DNA of 51,857 nt from Bacteroidaceae bacterium (GTDB taxonomy: Bacteria; Bacteroidota; Bacteroidia; Bacteroidales; Bacteroidaceae): NCBI GenBank assembly GCA_017483605.1, contig JAFUWG010000049.1, positions 1-51,857 on the forward strand, in the 5' to 3' direction. The position numbers and the translations under genes are program-made. The notes beneath the pieces were generated by a model, which saw only the letters and a program-made list of their open reading frames with translations, had not been told where the DNA came from and did not search any database. Shown piece by piece: positions 6,305 through 14,579 of the stretch (positions are counted from its first letter, which is position 1; every line of letters begins with the position of its first letter).

Positions 6305-9300
6305 CTATTCCTTGTTGGTTTGACGGCGGCGACGAATCAGCACGGCGAGCAGGACAATGATGAGCACCACGATGGCGACAACCACGATGTTGCTGATGAT
6401 GGTGGTTTGCTCCTCGCCTCCGTTTATTTCCTCCTTCTTCAGCACCTTGCCGTCTTGGCTGTTCACTTGCTCGTTGCGCACCTCATTGATTTGCTGCCTG
6501 TATTCCTTGGCTGTGGCATCCTCTACACGTTCCGCAATGAAGTCCTGCAAACGCTGGTTGTCGCTCACCATGCGCGAACCGCTTGCGCCATACTTGTTCA
6601 CCAGTTCCGTGTGGAGCGTCGCGATGGCTTTCAGTTGTTCTGGCGAAGCCTCCCAGTAGCCCTTGCGAGCCGTCTCCATCATCACAGCCGTCATCTCTTG
6701 CAGAGCCGCAGGGTTCTTCTGCTCGAAGAACTGGCGAGTGTCCAAGTGGTACTTGTCCTGCACATAGGTGTCGTAAATCTCGTCCCACATCTCATTGTCA
6801 ATGGCTTCGGGCTTCATCACGTTCCAGCCGAAGGTGTTCTGCACCAGTTCGGCAAACGTGTTCGCGTCGCTGGCACCGCCCTGCATCTTCTCCTTGATGT
6901 AGGTGGGGTTGAAGAGCGTCGTGCGGCTCTCCACGCCGATGGCTTCCTTCACCTCCTGCATCTTCGCGCGGTTGCGGTTCCGGTAGTCGCTCAGGTAGGC
7001 ATCAGGCTCCTTGCCCGTCACGTTGCGCACCGCCATGTTCATGCCGCCCATGAACTCATACACATGGTCGAGCGACAACGCACCCCACGTGTTCGACTGG
7101 CGAGGCTGAATCACGGCATCCGTGCGGCTCAGTGCTGCCTCGAAGGCATATTGCCGCATCTCCTCCCAGTTCTTCTCGCTGCCATAGAACGCACCCATGT
7201 TGTTCAGATACACCTCCGCCAGTTCCTCCTCCTTGTCCCAGCGGTCACTTGCCATCGTCATCTCCTGAATGCCTGTGCCGTAATTGCCATTCACGCCGCC
7301 AAAGACTCGGTAGGTGCTCATCTCCCGTGCCTCTTTGGGCGAGAGACCTTTCTCCACCAGCACCCGTTCAGCCTCCTTCACACCGTCAGCCACCATGTTT
7401 GTGTATTGGTCATCCTTTGCACCCGCAGCCATCTCGATGGCACGGTTGATGAGGAACAGTCGAGAAGCCGCCAAATCACGCAACTGCCCTGAGGTCTGCA
7501 CCACCACGTCAATGCGTGGGCGACCCAGTTCTTTCGAGGGAATGAGCCGTATGTCCGTCACACGTCCGAAGGCATCACGAATGGGTTCCACGCCCAGCAT
7601 GTAGAGGCACTGGGCAATGGTGGCACCTCCGGTTTCGATGAACTCGCTCGACCACAGCGTGTAACTCACCTTGCGAGGAATGCTGTCGTGGTGACGTTCG
7701 CGATACATGCGGATGGTGTTTTCTGCCAGTTCCTTGCCTTTCTCCCAAGCCTGTTCGGACGGGCACGCCTCGGCATTCACACCGAAGAGGTTTCTGCCTG
7801 TCGGCACAGCATTGGGATTGCTGATGACATCACCACCCGGGGAGGGCTGGGTGTAGCCACCATTGAGGGCGTTGAGCATGGCATTGAGTTCTTGCAGGGG
7901 TGAACCCTGCAACGCAAGTTTATAATTGCTCACGTTGCGGATGGTGCGCTCCACTTCCAGCACAGCATGGGAGAAGTCTTTGTCCTCCTTGGTCAGCATA
8001 CCTGCTTCTGCCACCTTATCCATCATCTGCTGCATGGCTGGCGACATGTTCGCCATCTTGCTTTCCGTGTGCTTGTCCTCCGTACCTCCGTTCTCGCCCT
8101 TTCTCATGGCTTCTTTCATTTTCTTCAGTTGTTCAGGCGAGGCACCCATCATCTTGGCTATGGCAAGTGCTTTCTTGGGGTCCATGCCTTTGCCCATTTC
8201 ACGCATCTTGGACATCTTCTCTGCCTTTTGGGCGTCTTCCTTTTGATGGGGAGAACCCTTCGGCTTGTGGGACCCTTGTGCGCCAGCAGACATCCGCCCA
8301 GCGCTTGGGCTGGCTCCTGGCATTTCGTTTGCCATGCTCATCATCATTGCCATCATGTCCTGTGGAGCAGTGATGATGCTGTCGATGTGGTGGGCGCGTT
8401 GGAGGTCTTCCATGCTGATATGTGCTATGCGGCAAATCTCAGCGTCGGTCACTTCGGAGGTGCGATTCAGGAGTGTGCCGACCAATGCTTTGGCAGGATT
8501 GAGGTAGCGAGCCGTGAAGAGTGCCTGATGCTTCTCCGTGTCGTTGGCAGCACGTTTCTGCATCTTGTCGAGCGCAAGAAGACTGTAGGCAATCGGGTCG
8601 GTTGCCATGGCATAGACAGACGTGTTGATGCGCTCTGTCTCGTAGGGAATGCCCAGTGTGTAGAAGTGACTGGTGATTTTCTCATTGCAGAGTTCTTCGG
8701 CAAAGGCTTCGATGCGTGCAATCTCGTTCTCGGTGTAGGGCTGGCTCATGAGCGAATCGAGATGCAGTTCACGGTGGATGCCCATCTCGACAGTCAGTTT
8801 CTTCACCGTAAGTGATGCCTTGTCGTTCGGTGCTTTGGTGTAAGCATCGATGGCATCGGTCAGTTTGTTATATGTGTTGCGCAGGTTGCTCTCCATGAAT
8901 GGAGGTGTGAGATAAGACACCGTTGCTGCATACGTGCGCCGTTTGGCAATCATTGCCTCGCCCACATTGCCGATGGTGTAGAAATAGAAGTGAGGAACCG
9001 CCCCCACCAGTCGGTCACTCCAGCAGTTCTGGGAGAGAGCCACCTGCTTGCCCGGTGTGTATTCAAGCGAGCCATGTGTGCCAAAGTGGATGAGTGCGTC
9101 AGCCTTGAAGGCGTTCTGAATCCACAGGTATTCAGCCAAGTAAGGGTAGGGTGGTACAGCCTCGGTGCCATGTACCATCTTGAATGTGTCGCTGCCTGTG
9201 CCTGCTGGCATCTGAGGCATCAGCACGATATTGCCCAGATGGATGATGGGCAAGCCAAGGTGCTCCTCATCCTTAGCCAGATACTCGCCGGGGTATTCGC

Positions 9301-10699
9301 CATTGGTCTTCTTCATCTCTTGCATCGATTTCTCCGTCAGCGTAGCCTTTGCCCATGCCTCGAAGTCGCTCTTGCTGATCAACTGCGGCTTGCCCTCATG
9401 GAGGAACTTCGCCTGTGCTCCTTCGGCATAGGTGCCAAACACGCTGCCCGACTGCTGAATGAGGGCATCCAGTTCTTCTGCCGATGCAGGAAGACCACTG
9501 ACGTTATAGCCGTTCTCCTTCAACTGAACCAAGAAGTTGTACAGCGACGGCACCACTTCCAATCCAGATGCAATCAGGGAGTTGGAGCCGGGACCTTTGA
9601 AATAGACAATCGCCACTTTCTTCTCCTTGTTCGCTTTCTTTTGCAGAGCGAGATGATTGTTGACTGCCGTCACAAACGTCTCCAGACGTTCGGGAATGGT
9701 GTATGCCTCGGGCAATCCGTCCTTTCCCTCCCGAATGGCAAAGAGCACGAACGGGCGAATCATGCCGTCGATTTCGGGCACGATGATGCTCTGCGAGAAG
9801 AAGCCGCCTTGCATGCCTTGCTTGTCTTCCTCCCATTCGGCAGTCATGCGGTTCACATTGACGGTGGAAAACAGCGGGATGTTCTGCTCCTTCAGATACT
9901 CAACCATGTAGTCGCCAATGCGTCCGTGCGCCATGTTGATGACGGCAGCGGGTTGGATGCTGTCGATGGCATGTGTCTTGACTAGTGTAGGCAGGTCTCG
10001 TGTGGCGTACACCACATTGCCCGTCTCTTCCAGTTTGCCGATGAGGTCGGTGGCGTCGCCCATCATGCCAGCAATGAGGATGCGTGGTGCATCGGCTTTT
10101 AGCAAGCCGTTCTCTTTCAAGAACTTGTCATAGTCCTTGATGTTGGTGAATGAAACTTCCTCTGCCTCTCTGTCCTTCACATCGGGGTGGTAGAGCAATT
10201 GTGCTTCGCGTTCCTCTACAGGCTCCACCTCGCCGAGGAAGAAGAGTTTGCCGTCCACCTCATTGCGCAGGTAGTTGAGAAAACTGCGGTAGTTCTTCCG
10301 TCCGCCAGCCGACATGTATTGCTTCAGCGAGTCGGCATCCCATTCGTCAATGCTCACGATGTTGTTGGCAGGGTTCGTAGCGGCTGTGGTGAGAATCTTC
10401 AACCCTCCATCTGCCAGTTCCTGAATCTTGGTGCGTTGTTCTTCGGTCATGCGGATGCCCATGCCGCTGAGGAGCACCACGTCATATCGGTCCCAATCGT
10501 CAATATTGTCAAGTTTCTCCTCTGTCAACTTGATAAAGCGGTTATCGTTCGCCTTCGATATTTCGCCAAGGCTCGTCACCTGATAGTTGACGAATGCAAT
10601 GTTCGTGGTGCTGCACATGGAGTTCCAGAATGCCACTCCTGCCACGATGAGCACCACGGTCAGTATGATCAGAAAGATGTATTTCTTTTTTATCTTCAT
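6305..10699 (-). CDS. hmuS: HmuS, CobN/magnesium-chelatase-like large subunit of haem operon
   Basis: 1464 residues. The start at 10699 (MKIKKKYIFLIILTVVLIV) gives an N-terminal membrane anchor, and a second helix (NIVVVAIVVLIIVLLAVLI) sits just before the C-terminal RRRRQTNKE, so the large domain should face the periplasm. The family is CobN/BchH chelatase: HFGTHGSLEYTPGKQ, NALNGGYTQPSPGGD (near residue 946), PTGRNLFG and the GGVNGNYGTG region are diagnostic. In haem operons this protein is HmuS; as I recall, recent work on Bacteroides attributes iron removal from haem to it. Residues about 770-905 form a Met/Lys/Gly-rich low-complexity insertion (MMAMMMSM, then AQGSHKPKG, MGKGMDPKK). It follows hmuR after 11 nt. 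Confidence 0.9.
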   Translation of the reverse strand: MKIKKKYIFLIILTVVLIVAGVAFWNSMCSTTNIAFVNYQVTSLGEISKANDNRFIKLTEEKLDNIDDWDRYDVVLLSGMGIRMTEEQRTKIQELADGGLKILTTAATNPANNIVSIDEWDADSLKQYMSAGGRKNYRSFLNYLRNEVDGKLFFLGEVEPVEEREAQLLYHPDVKDREAEEVSFTNIKDYDKFLKENGLLKADAPRILIAGMMGDATDLIGKLEETGNVVYATRDLPTLVKTHAIDSIQPAAVINMAHGRIGDYMVEYLKEQNIPLFSTVNVNRMTAEWEEDKQGMQGGFFSQSIIVPEIDGMIRPFVLFAIREGKDGLPEAYTIPERLETFVTAVNNHLALQKKANKEKKVAIVYFKGPGSNSLIASGLEVVPSLYNFLVQLKENGYNVSGLPASAEELDALIQQSGSVFGTYAEGAQAKFLHEGKPQLISKSDFEAWAKATLTEKSMQEMKKTNGEYPGEYLAKDEEHLGLPIIHLGNIVLMPQMPAGTGSDTFKMVHGTEAVPPYPYLAEYLWIQNAFKADALIHFGTHGSLEYTPGKQVALSQNCWSDRLVGAVPHFYFYTIGNVGEAMIAKRRTYAATVSYLTPPFMESNLRNTYNKLTDAIDAYTKAPNDKASLTVKKLTVEMGIHRELHLDSLMSQPYTENEIARIEAFAEELCNEKITSHFYTLGIPYETERINTSVYAMATDPIAYSLLALDKMQKRAANDTEKHQALFTARYLNPAKALVGTLLNRTSEVTDAEICRIAHISMEDLQRAHHIDSIITAPQDMMAMMMSMANEMPGASPSAGRMSAGAQGSHKPKGSPHQKEDAQKAEKMSKMREMGKGMDPKKALAIAKMMGASPEQLKKMKEAMRKGENGGTEDKHTESKMANMSPAMQQMMDKVAEAGMLTKEDKDFSHAVLEVERTIRNVSNYKLALQGSPLQELNAMLNALNGGYTQPSPGGDVISNPNAVPTGRNLFGVNAEACPSEQAWEKGKELAENTIRMYRERHHDSIPRKVSYTLWSSEFIETGGATIAQCLYMLGVEPIRDAFGRVTDIRLIPSKELGRPRIDVVVQTSGQLRDLAASRLFLINRAIEMAAGAKDDQYTNMVADGVKEAERVLVEKGLSPKEAREMSTYRVFGGVNGNYGTGIQEMTMASDRWDKEEELAEVYLNNMGAFYGSEKNWEEMRQYAFEAALSRTDAVIQPRQSNTWGALSLDHVYEFMGGMNMAVRNVTGKEPDAYLSDYRNRNRAKMQEVKEAIGVESRTTLFNPTYIKEKMQGGASDANTFAELVQNTFGWNVMKPEAIDNEMWDEIYDTYVQDKYHLDTRQFFEQKNPAALQEMTAVMMETARKGYWEASPEQLKAIATLHTELVNKYGASGSRMVSDNQRLQDFIAERVEDATAKEYRQQINEVRNEQVNSQDGKVLKKEEINGGEEQTTIISNIVVVAIVVLIIVLLAVLIRRRRQTNKE

Positions 10700-10710
10700 C
10701 TTTGGGGGTA

Positions 10711-12666
10711 TTAAAAGAATTTGTCGATGTCGATAGATACGCCTGCCGTCAGTGTCGTTCCTATCGTGACGGGAGAGTTGGCGTAGTAGTTCTTGGGTTT
10801 GTAGTTGAAGAGGTTGTCGATGGCACAATTGAGGCGGATGCCTTTCATGAACCGCTGCGAGAGGCTGAGTTTCCAGATGCTGTAGCCGTTGTAGTGCTGT
10901 GTGGTCATGTCTTCGAGAAGGCTCGACGTGTATTCTGTCACATCCACGGCTGAGAGGAATCTGCCCGAGAGGGCGGCGTTGAGTCCATAATTCTTCGTGA
11001 ACTGGTGGTCGTAGTCGAGTCGCCATGTGAGGGAATGAGGACGTGCCGAAGTGAGGTCGGGCTGCCCTTTATCCACGATGCTCTTGGTGAAGGCGTAGGA
11101 CACTCTTGCACCCAGACCATTGCGGTGGCGCAGTTGCACGTTGGCATCGGCACCCACTATCTGCTGGTCGGCAATGTTGGTGTACATCTGCCCATATTTT
11201 CCGTCGCGCACGACGGTGGCGGTGGTGATGTAGTTGTTGAAGAAGTTGTAGTAGCCCGTTGCCGTGATGCCGTACTTGAAGTCATTGCCCAGGTCGCCGT
11301 GGTTCTCCCATGTGAAGGAAAAATTGTGGTTGGTCTCACACTTCAGGTCTTTGTTGCCATAAATCATGAAGATGCCCGCCATGTAGAAGTCCATGTACAG
11401 TTCCTTCAACGAAGGGGCACGGAAGCCACTGGCGTAGGAGAGGCGGAGGCAGTGGCTGCCTGTCTTGTACATGCCTGCCGCTTTCCATGTGGGTTGTCCT
11501 TTGTCGGCGGCAGAAAAGTAGTCGAAACGCAGACCTCCAATGAATGCCCAATGCTTGTTGGGCATGTAGTCCCACTGCACGAATGCGTCGTAACTGTTCT
11601 GGGTGCGGTCTTTCTGGTTGTCGGCAAACTGATAGGAGAGCAGGTAGTCGTTCATGAAGTCGGCTCCTGCGGTGAGTTGTGACTGCCATGCGGGCATGTT
11701 CAGATTGTAGAGCACACGTCCGATGTTCTGACGGTTGGAGTAGTCGCGCACATCCTTCTTGGTGAGCATGGCGAGGTCGGACTTGTCGTACTGGTCGAAA
11801 CTGTATGCCACCTCCATGTTTTGCAGCGAGTCGATGTCCCAATTGCCTTTCACTCCGTAGTTGAGGTCGCGGTAACGTTCATGCGAGAGGGCACCTGTTT
11901 CTCTTTCACGGAAAAAATACCCGGCACGTCCCGTCAGTTTCAGCCCCTCGGAGAGTTGCCAAATGAGGCGTTCCTTCACGTTGTAGGACTGATGCCCGTA
12001 GGCTGGAATGGCTGATACTGTCTCGCCTCGCAGTGAGAGGGAGTCGGCATCGGTCATCTGGAAGGTGGTGAGTGAGTTCACCTTGCCCACGTTGAAGTCC
12101 ACGTTGGCTCCATGCCGCCACTCTTTGGTCGCCCCTTCGTAGCGTGAATGCACATTGGCAGCCCATTTCTCCGACGGTTTTTTGGTGATGATGTTGATGA
12201 CGCCGCCCATGGCAGACGAGCCATAGAGCGTAGTCGCCGCACCTTTCACAATCTCGATTCGTTCCACGCTCGACATGTCCAGACGGGCAAAGTCGATGTT
12301 ATCTACCGACTCGCCAGCCATGCGTTCGCCATCGACGAGGAAGAGGATGTTGTTGCCGTCGTAGCCGCCCATGTTGAGCACTTGCTGCCCCATGGAGTAG
12401 GTGAACTCCAAGCCTGGCACCTCCTGTTGCAGCATGTCCTGCACGTTGGTGGCATCCACCTTCTGAATGTCTTCGGCTGTGATGACACGGGTCACAATCG
12501 GGATGTCTTTCAGTGCTTTTGGGGTTCTTGTGGCGGTCACCACCACGGTCTGCAATCCCAATGGGTCTTTGTTCCAGACGGTGGTGTCCACTGGCTCATC
12601 CCCGGCAAAGGCGGTTCCCGCTGAGAGTACGCCTGTCATCCATAGTAATATGTGTAATCTTCTCAT
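10711..12666 (-). CDS. hmuR: HmuR, TonB-dependent haem receptor
   Basis: 651 residues beginning MRRLHILLWMTGVLSAGTAFA, a cleavable signal peptide. LQTVVVTATRT supplies a TonB-box-like segment, the plug contains TLYGSSAMGGVINIITKK, and the protein ends in a beta-strand finishing DKFF with the terminal Phe expected of outer-membrane barrels. GFRAPSLKELY followed by IYGNKDLK matches the FRAP...NPDL box of haem receptors, although no histidine lies between the two boxes. It should import haem delivered by HmuY. The start at 12666 is set by the signal peptide and an ATGA overlap with the hmuY stop; a longer upstream frame overlaps hmuY and has no signal. Confidence 0.92.
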   Translation of the reverse strand: MRRLHILLWMTGVLSAGTAFAGDEPVDTTVWNKDPLGLQTVVVTATRTPKALKDIPIVTRVITAEDIQKVDATNVQDMLQQEVPGLEFTYSMGQQVLNMGGYDGNNILFLVDGERMAGESVDNIDFARLDMSSVERIEIVKGAATTLYGSSAMGGVINIITKKPSEKWAANVHSRYEGATKEWRHGANVDFNVGKVNSLTTFQMTDADSLSLRGETVSAIPAYGHQSYNVKERLIWQLSEGLKLTGRAGYFFRERETGALSHERYRDLNYGVKGNWDIDSLQNMEVAYSFDQYDKSDLAMLTKKDVRDYSNRQNIGRVLYNLNMPAWQSQLTAGADFMNDYLLSYQFADNQKDRTQNSYDAFVQWDYMPNKHWAFIGGLRFDYFSAADKGQPTWKAAGMYKTGSHCLRLSYASGFRAPSLKELYMDFYMAGIFMIYGNKDLKCETNHNFSFTWENHGDLGNDFKYGITATGYYNFFNNYITTATVVRDGKYGQMYTNIADQQIVGADANVQLRHRNGLGARVSYAFTKSIVDKGQPDLTSARPHSLTWRLDYDHQFTKNYGLNAALSGRFLSAVDVTEYTSSLLEDMTTQHYNGYSIWKLSLSQRFMKGIRLNCAIDNLFNYKPKNYYANSPVTIGTTLTAGVSIDIDKFF

Positions 12667-13337
12667 TGCGCAAATATCGGGTACTTGTAATTCACCGTCA
12701 TCCACCCCTTGGTCTGATATCGGTCGGTGCTCATGAAGTTGGTCAGTTGCACGGCTGCATAGGTGCCGTCGCTGAAACGGTAGAGCATCACATTGTCGTG
12801 CATCGTGTAGATGGGCGGCATTGTGCTGGTGTCCACGTTGAGCCACTTTCCTGCCTCCGTGTTCTTGTTGCTTGGGGCATAGACAAGGTAGCCTTCGAGC
12901 ATGTGCGACATGTCGATGGTGATGGCTTCTTCGCTCCACTCGTCTTCCACCCATGCGGCATCTGAAGGCAGTCCTGCTGCCTCCAGTTCTTCGATGGAGT
13001 GAAAGTCGGTCATCACGACGGCTGCTCCGTTGGTCTTCACGTCGTAGCGGTGCTGGGCAATGTCCCACGCTTCGGGCACGCCTGTCTCTGCGCCGTCTTC
13101 GAGGCTGATGGTGGAGGTGGTGATGCGGAGCGAATCACCATGGAAGTTGATGTACACCCATTGCGTGTAACTGGTGGCGTCGATGTAGTATTGCCCTTCG
13201 CTGATGCTGTTGTCTCCCTGCTGTTCGGGAGCGACATCGAGGGTGTCGTCATACACTCCTTCCAGCATATCACAAGCAGAGAATAACCCCAAGGTTGAGG
13301 CTATTCCCAGCATGATGGTCGTCTTTTTAAGATTCAT
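12663..13337 (-). CDS. hmuY: HmuY family haem-binding lipoprotein
   Basis: 224 residues with a lipoprotein signal (TLGLFSAC), so surface or periplasmic anchoring through Cys is expected. HmuY proteins bind haem outside the cell and hand it to HmuR. The C-terminal half shows the family pattern: GYLVYAPSNKNTEAGKWLNV, MPPIYTMHDNVMLYRF, SDGTYAAVQLTNF. Porphyromonas HmuY uses two histidines; Bacteroidales relatives use methionines. Here several methionines (IDMSHM, STMPPIYTM, NVM) and only one nearby His in each segment are available, so Met ligation is likely but inferred. The stop overlaps the hmuR start by 4 nt; the preceding lipoprotein gene ends 5 nt upstream. Confidence 0.88.
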   Translation of the reverse strand: MNLKKTTIMLGIASTLGLFSACDMLEGVYDDTLDVAPEQQGDNSISEGQYYIDATSYTQWVYINFHGDSLRITTSTISLEDGAETGVPEAWDIAQHRYDVKTNGAAVVMTDFHSIEELEAAGLPSDAAWVEDEWSEEAITIDMSHMLEGYLVYAPSNKNTEAGKWLNVDTSTMPPIYTMHDNVMLYRFSDGTYAAVQLTNFMSTDRYQTKGWMTVNYKYPIFAQ

Positions 13338-13342
13338 GAATG

Positions 13343-14158
13343 TTATTTTTCTTCAGATTCAGGCTGATACACTTCGTCGAAGTCGGCTGGGTTGAAAAGT
13401 ACCGTTGTACCGCCCATCACGCTTGGTACGGAGAACTCTGCCACCAACTCGCCATCGGTGATGGTGCCTGTGAAGTTGGACTCGTATTCGTTTACCACAC
13501 TCGGGTCTCTCATGTTCGGCATGGCGCACTTGCCATCACCCGTCAGCGACAGAGAGCCGTCTTCGTTCTTGGTCACGCTCACTGCTTCGTAGGTGAAAGT
13601 GCCCCATGTGCTGTTGGTGAAGTTGACCGTGAGGGTCTCCATGTCTTCGTTGACCGTGATGCTGACGCTCTGGTCGGCAGTTGGCTGAAACTGCTGGAAG
13701 TAGGCAGCGTTGGTGTAGATGCCAGCCTTGTAGGTGCCTGCTGCGGCACAGGCGGTAGGCATCTCGCCGATGGTGACGGAAAGGGTCGTGCCCCCCATCA
13801 CAGAAGGCACGGTGATGACGAACCCGGTGTCTTTCGTGCCGCTGATGGTTGCTTCATATTCCTGAACGCCACCTGTGCGGTGGTTCTCCATTGCCAGCAC
13901 GCCTTCGCCCGATTGAATGCCAAACTTACCGTCGCCCCATGTGTCGGAGTGGAACTTGATGCTGTCTTTGCTGATGGAGACGGTCTCCCCATCGTCGTAC
14001 ATGGGATTGGGTGAGTAGACAAAGGTCACAGCCGACCATGCGTCGTAGGTGGTGTACAAAACTGGTGCTGGTGAATCGTCGTCGTCGTTTGAGCAGGATG
14101 TCAGACCTGCCAATAATACTGTTGCCATCAAGGCAATTGAAAGTAAATTCTTTTTCAT
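13343..14158 (-). CDS. Lipoprotein with two calycin-like domains, first gene of haem operon
   Basis: 271 residues. The signal is a lipoprotein type (LLAGLTSCSNDDDD). The rest consists of two similar halves, about 50-145 and 150-265. Each ends with the same strand phrase: VITVPSVMGGTTL in the first and AEFSVPSVMGGTTV in the second. Each also has a W-G-x-F element (DTWGDGKFGI, STWGTFTYEA). This is the pattern of the calycin-like beta-barrel family found in Bacteroidota (PF13944), whose barrels can bind small hydrophobic ligands. As the promoter-proximal gene of the hmu operon it may be a second haem or porphyrin binder; this is inference from position. Confidence 0.78.
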   Translation of the reverse strand: MKKNLLSIALMATVLLAGLTSCSNDDDDSPAPVLYTTYDAWSAVTFVYSPNPMYDDGETVSISKDSIKFHSDTWGDGKFGIQSGEGVLAMENHRTGGVQEYEATISGTKDTGFVITVPSVMGGTTLSVTIGEMPTACAAAGTYKAGIYTNAAYFQQFQPTADQSVSITVNEDMETLTVNFTNSTWGTFTYEAVSVTKNEDGSLSLTGDGKCAMPNMRDPSVVNEYESNFTGTITDGELVAEFSVPSVMGGTTVLFNPADFDEVYQPESEEK

Positions 14159-14197
14159 ATATAAAATAGTTTAATGGTGTTTTTGATTTTTCGGGTG

Positions 14198-14228
14198 CAA
14201 AGTTACGTCGTCTTCTCCGCAACGGCAA
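14198..14228 (-). promoter_or_regulatory. Promoter of the haem operon
   Basis: On the minus strand TAACTTTG (14205-14198) is the -7 box and TTG (14228-14226) the -33 element with 20 nt between them. It lies 40 nt before the first start codon. No clear Fur-type palindrome was found by eye. Confidence 0.72.
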
Positions 14229-14403
14229 TACTCTAAAAAAAGTAAACCTACCAATTTTCAGGGCATTTCAACGTAAACGCTTACCCAAAAACCATATCGC
14301 CATACTCACTCCGACCGCACATGGTACTCAAAAAATGGTATTTGAAGGCGTTCTGCCTCCTGCTTTGTCATTTAAAGTCATGATTTTGGGGATGATTTGG
14401 CTG

Positions 14404-14411
14404 CAAAGGTA
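14404..14411 (-). promoter_or_regulatory. Minus-strand -7 box mirrored to the alaS promoter
   Basis: TACCTTTG read on the minus strand, followed by CAG, sits beside the left arm of the inverted element at 14421-14519. The alaS -7 box sits beside the right arm. It would drive a transcript through 14400-14206, an interval holding no clear gene, toward the haem operon. No -33 element is evident. Confidence 0.4.
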
Positions 14412-14420
14412 CGGATTTTA

Positions 14421-14519
14421 ATTAGGAATTAGGAATTACGAATTAGGAATTGTGGCTCTTGCGACAAAAAAACAAGACAAAAGGCAAATAATTCCCAATT
14501 CCTAATTTCTAATTCCTAA
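14421..14519. repeat. Inverted word-repeat element W2 (ATTAGGAATT words)
   Basis: The left arm (14421-14451) is tandem ATTAGGAATT/AGGAATTACG words; the right arm (14490-14519) is AATTCC/TAATTTC/TAATTCC, the reverse complement. The 38-nt interval is A-rich. The rest of the intergenic stretch 14206-14420 holds only a 20-codon frame (14321-14383) and the mirrored -7 box. Confidence 0.85.
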
Positions 14520-14527
14520 CTTTTTCC

Positions 14528-14535
14528 TACCTTTG
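14528..14535 (+). promoter_or_regulatory. alaS promoter -7 box
   Basis: TACCTTTG followed by CA, 44 nt before the alaS ATG. The -33 region (TTT at 14506-14508) falls inside the right arm of element W2. Confidence 0.65.
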
Positions 14536-14579
14536 CAAGTTGAATTGTAAAATTGTAAATAGTCAAATCGTAAATCATC

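Noticed and set aside
6119-7492. Long plus-strand frame opposite hmuT and hmuS
   Set aside because: Antisense shadow of GC-biased codons; the minus-strand proteins have clear motifs.
10700-11026. Upstream extension of hmuS
   Set aside because: It overlaps hmuR and is Arg/His-rich; the ATG at 10699 directly precedes a membrane anchor.
12667-13068. Upstream extension of hmuR
   Set aside because: It overlaps hmuY; the ATG at 12666 begins a normal signal peptide and overlaps the hmuY stop.
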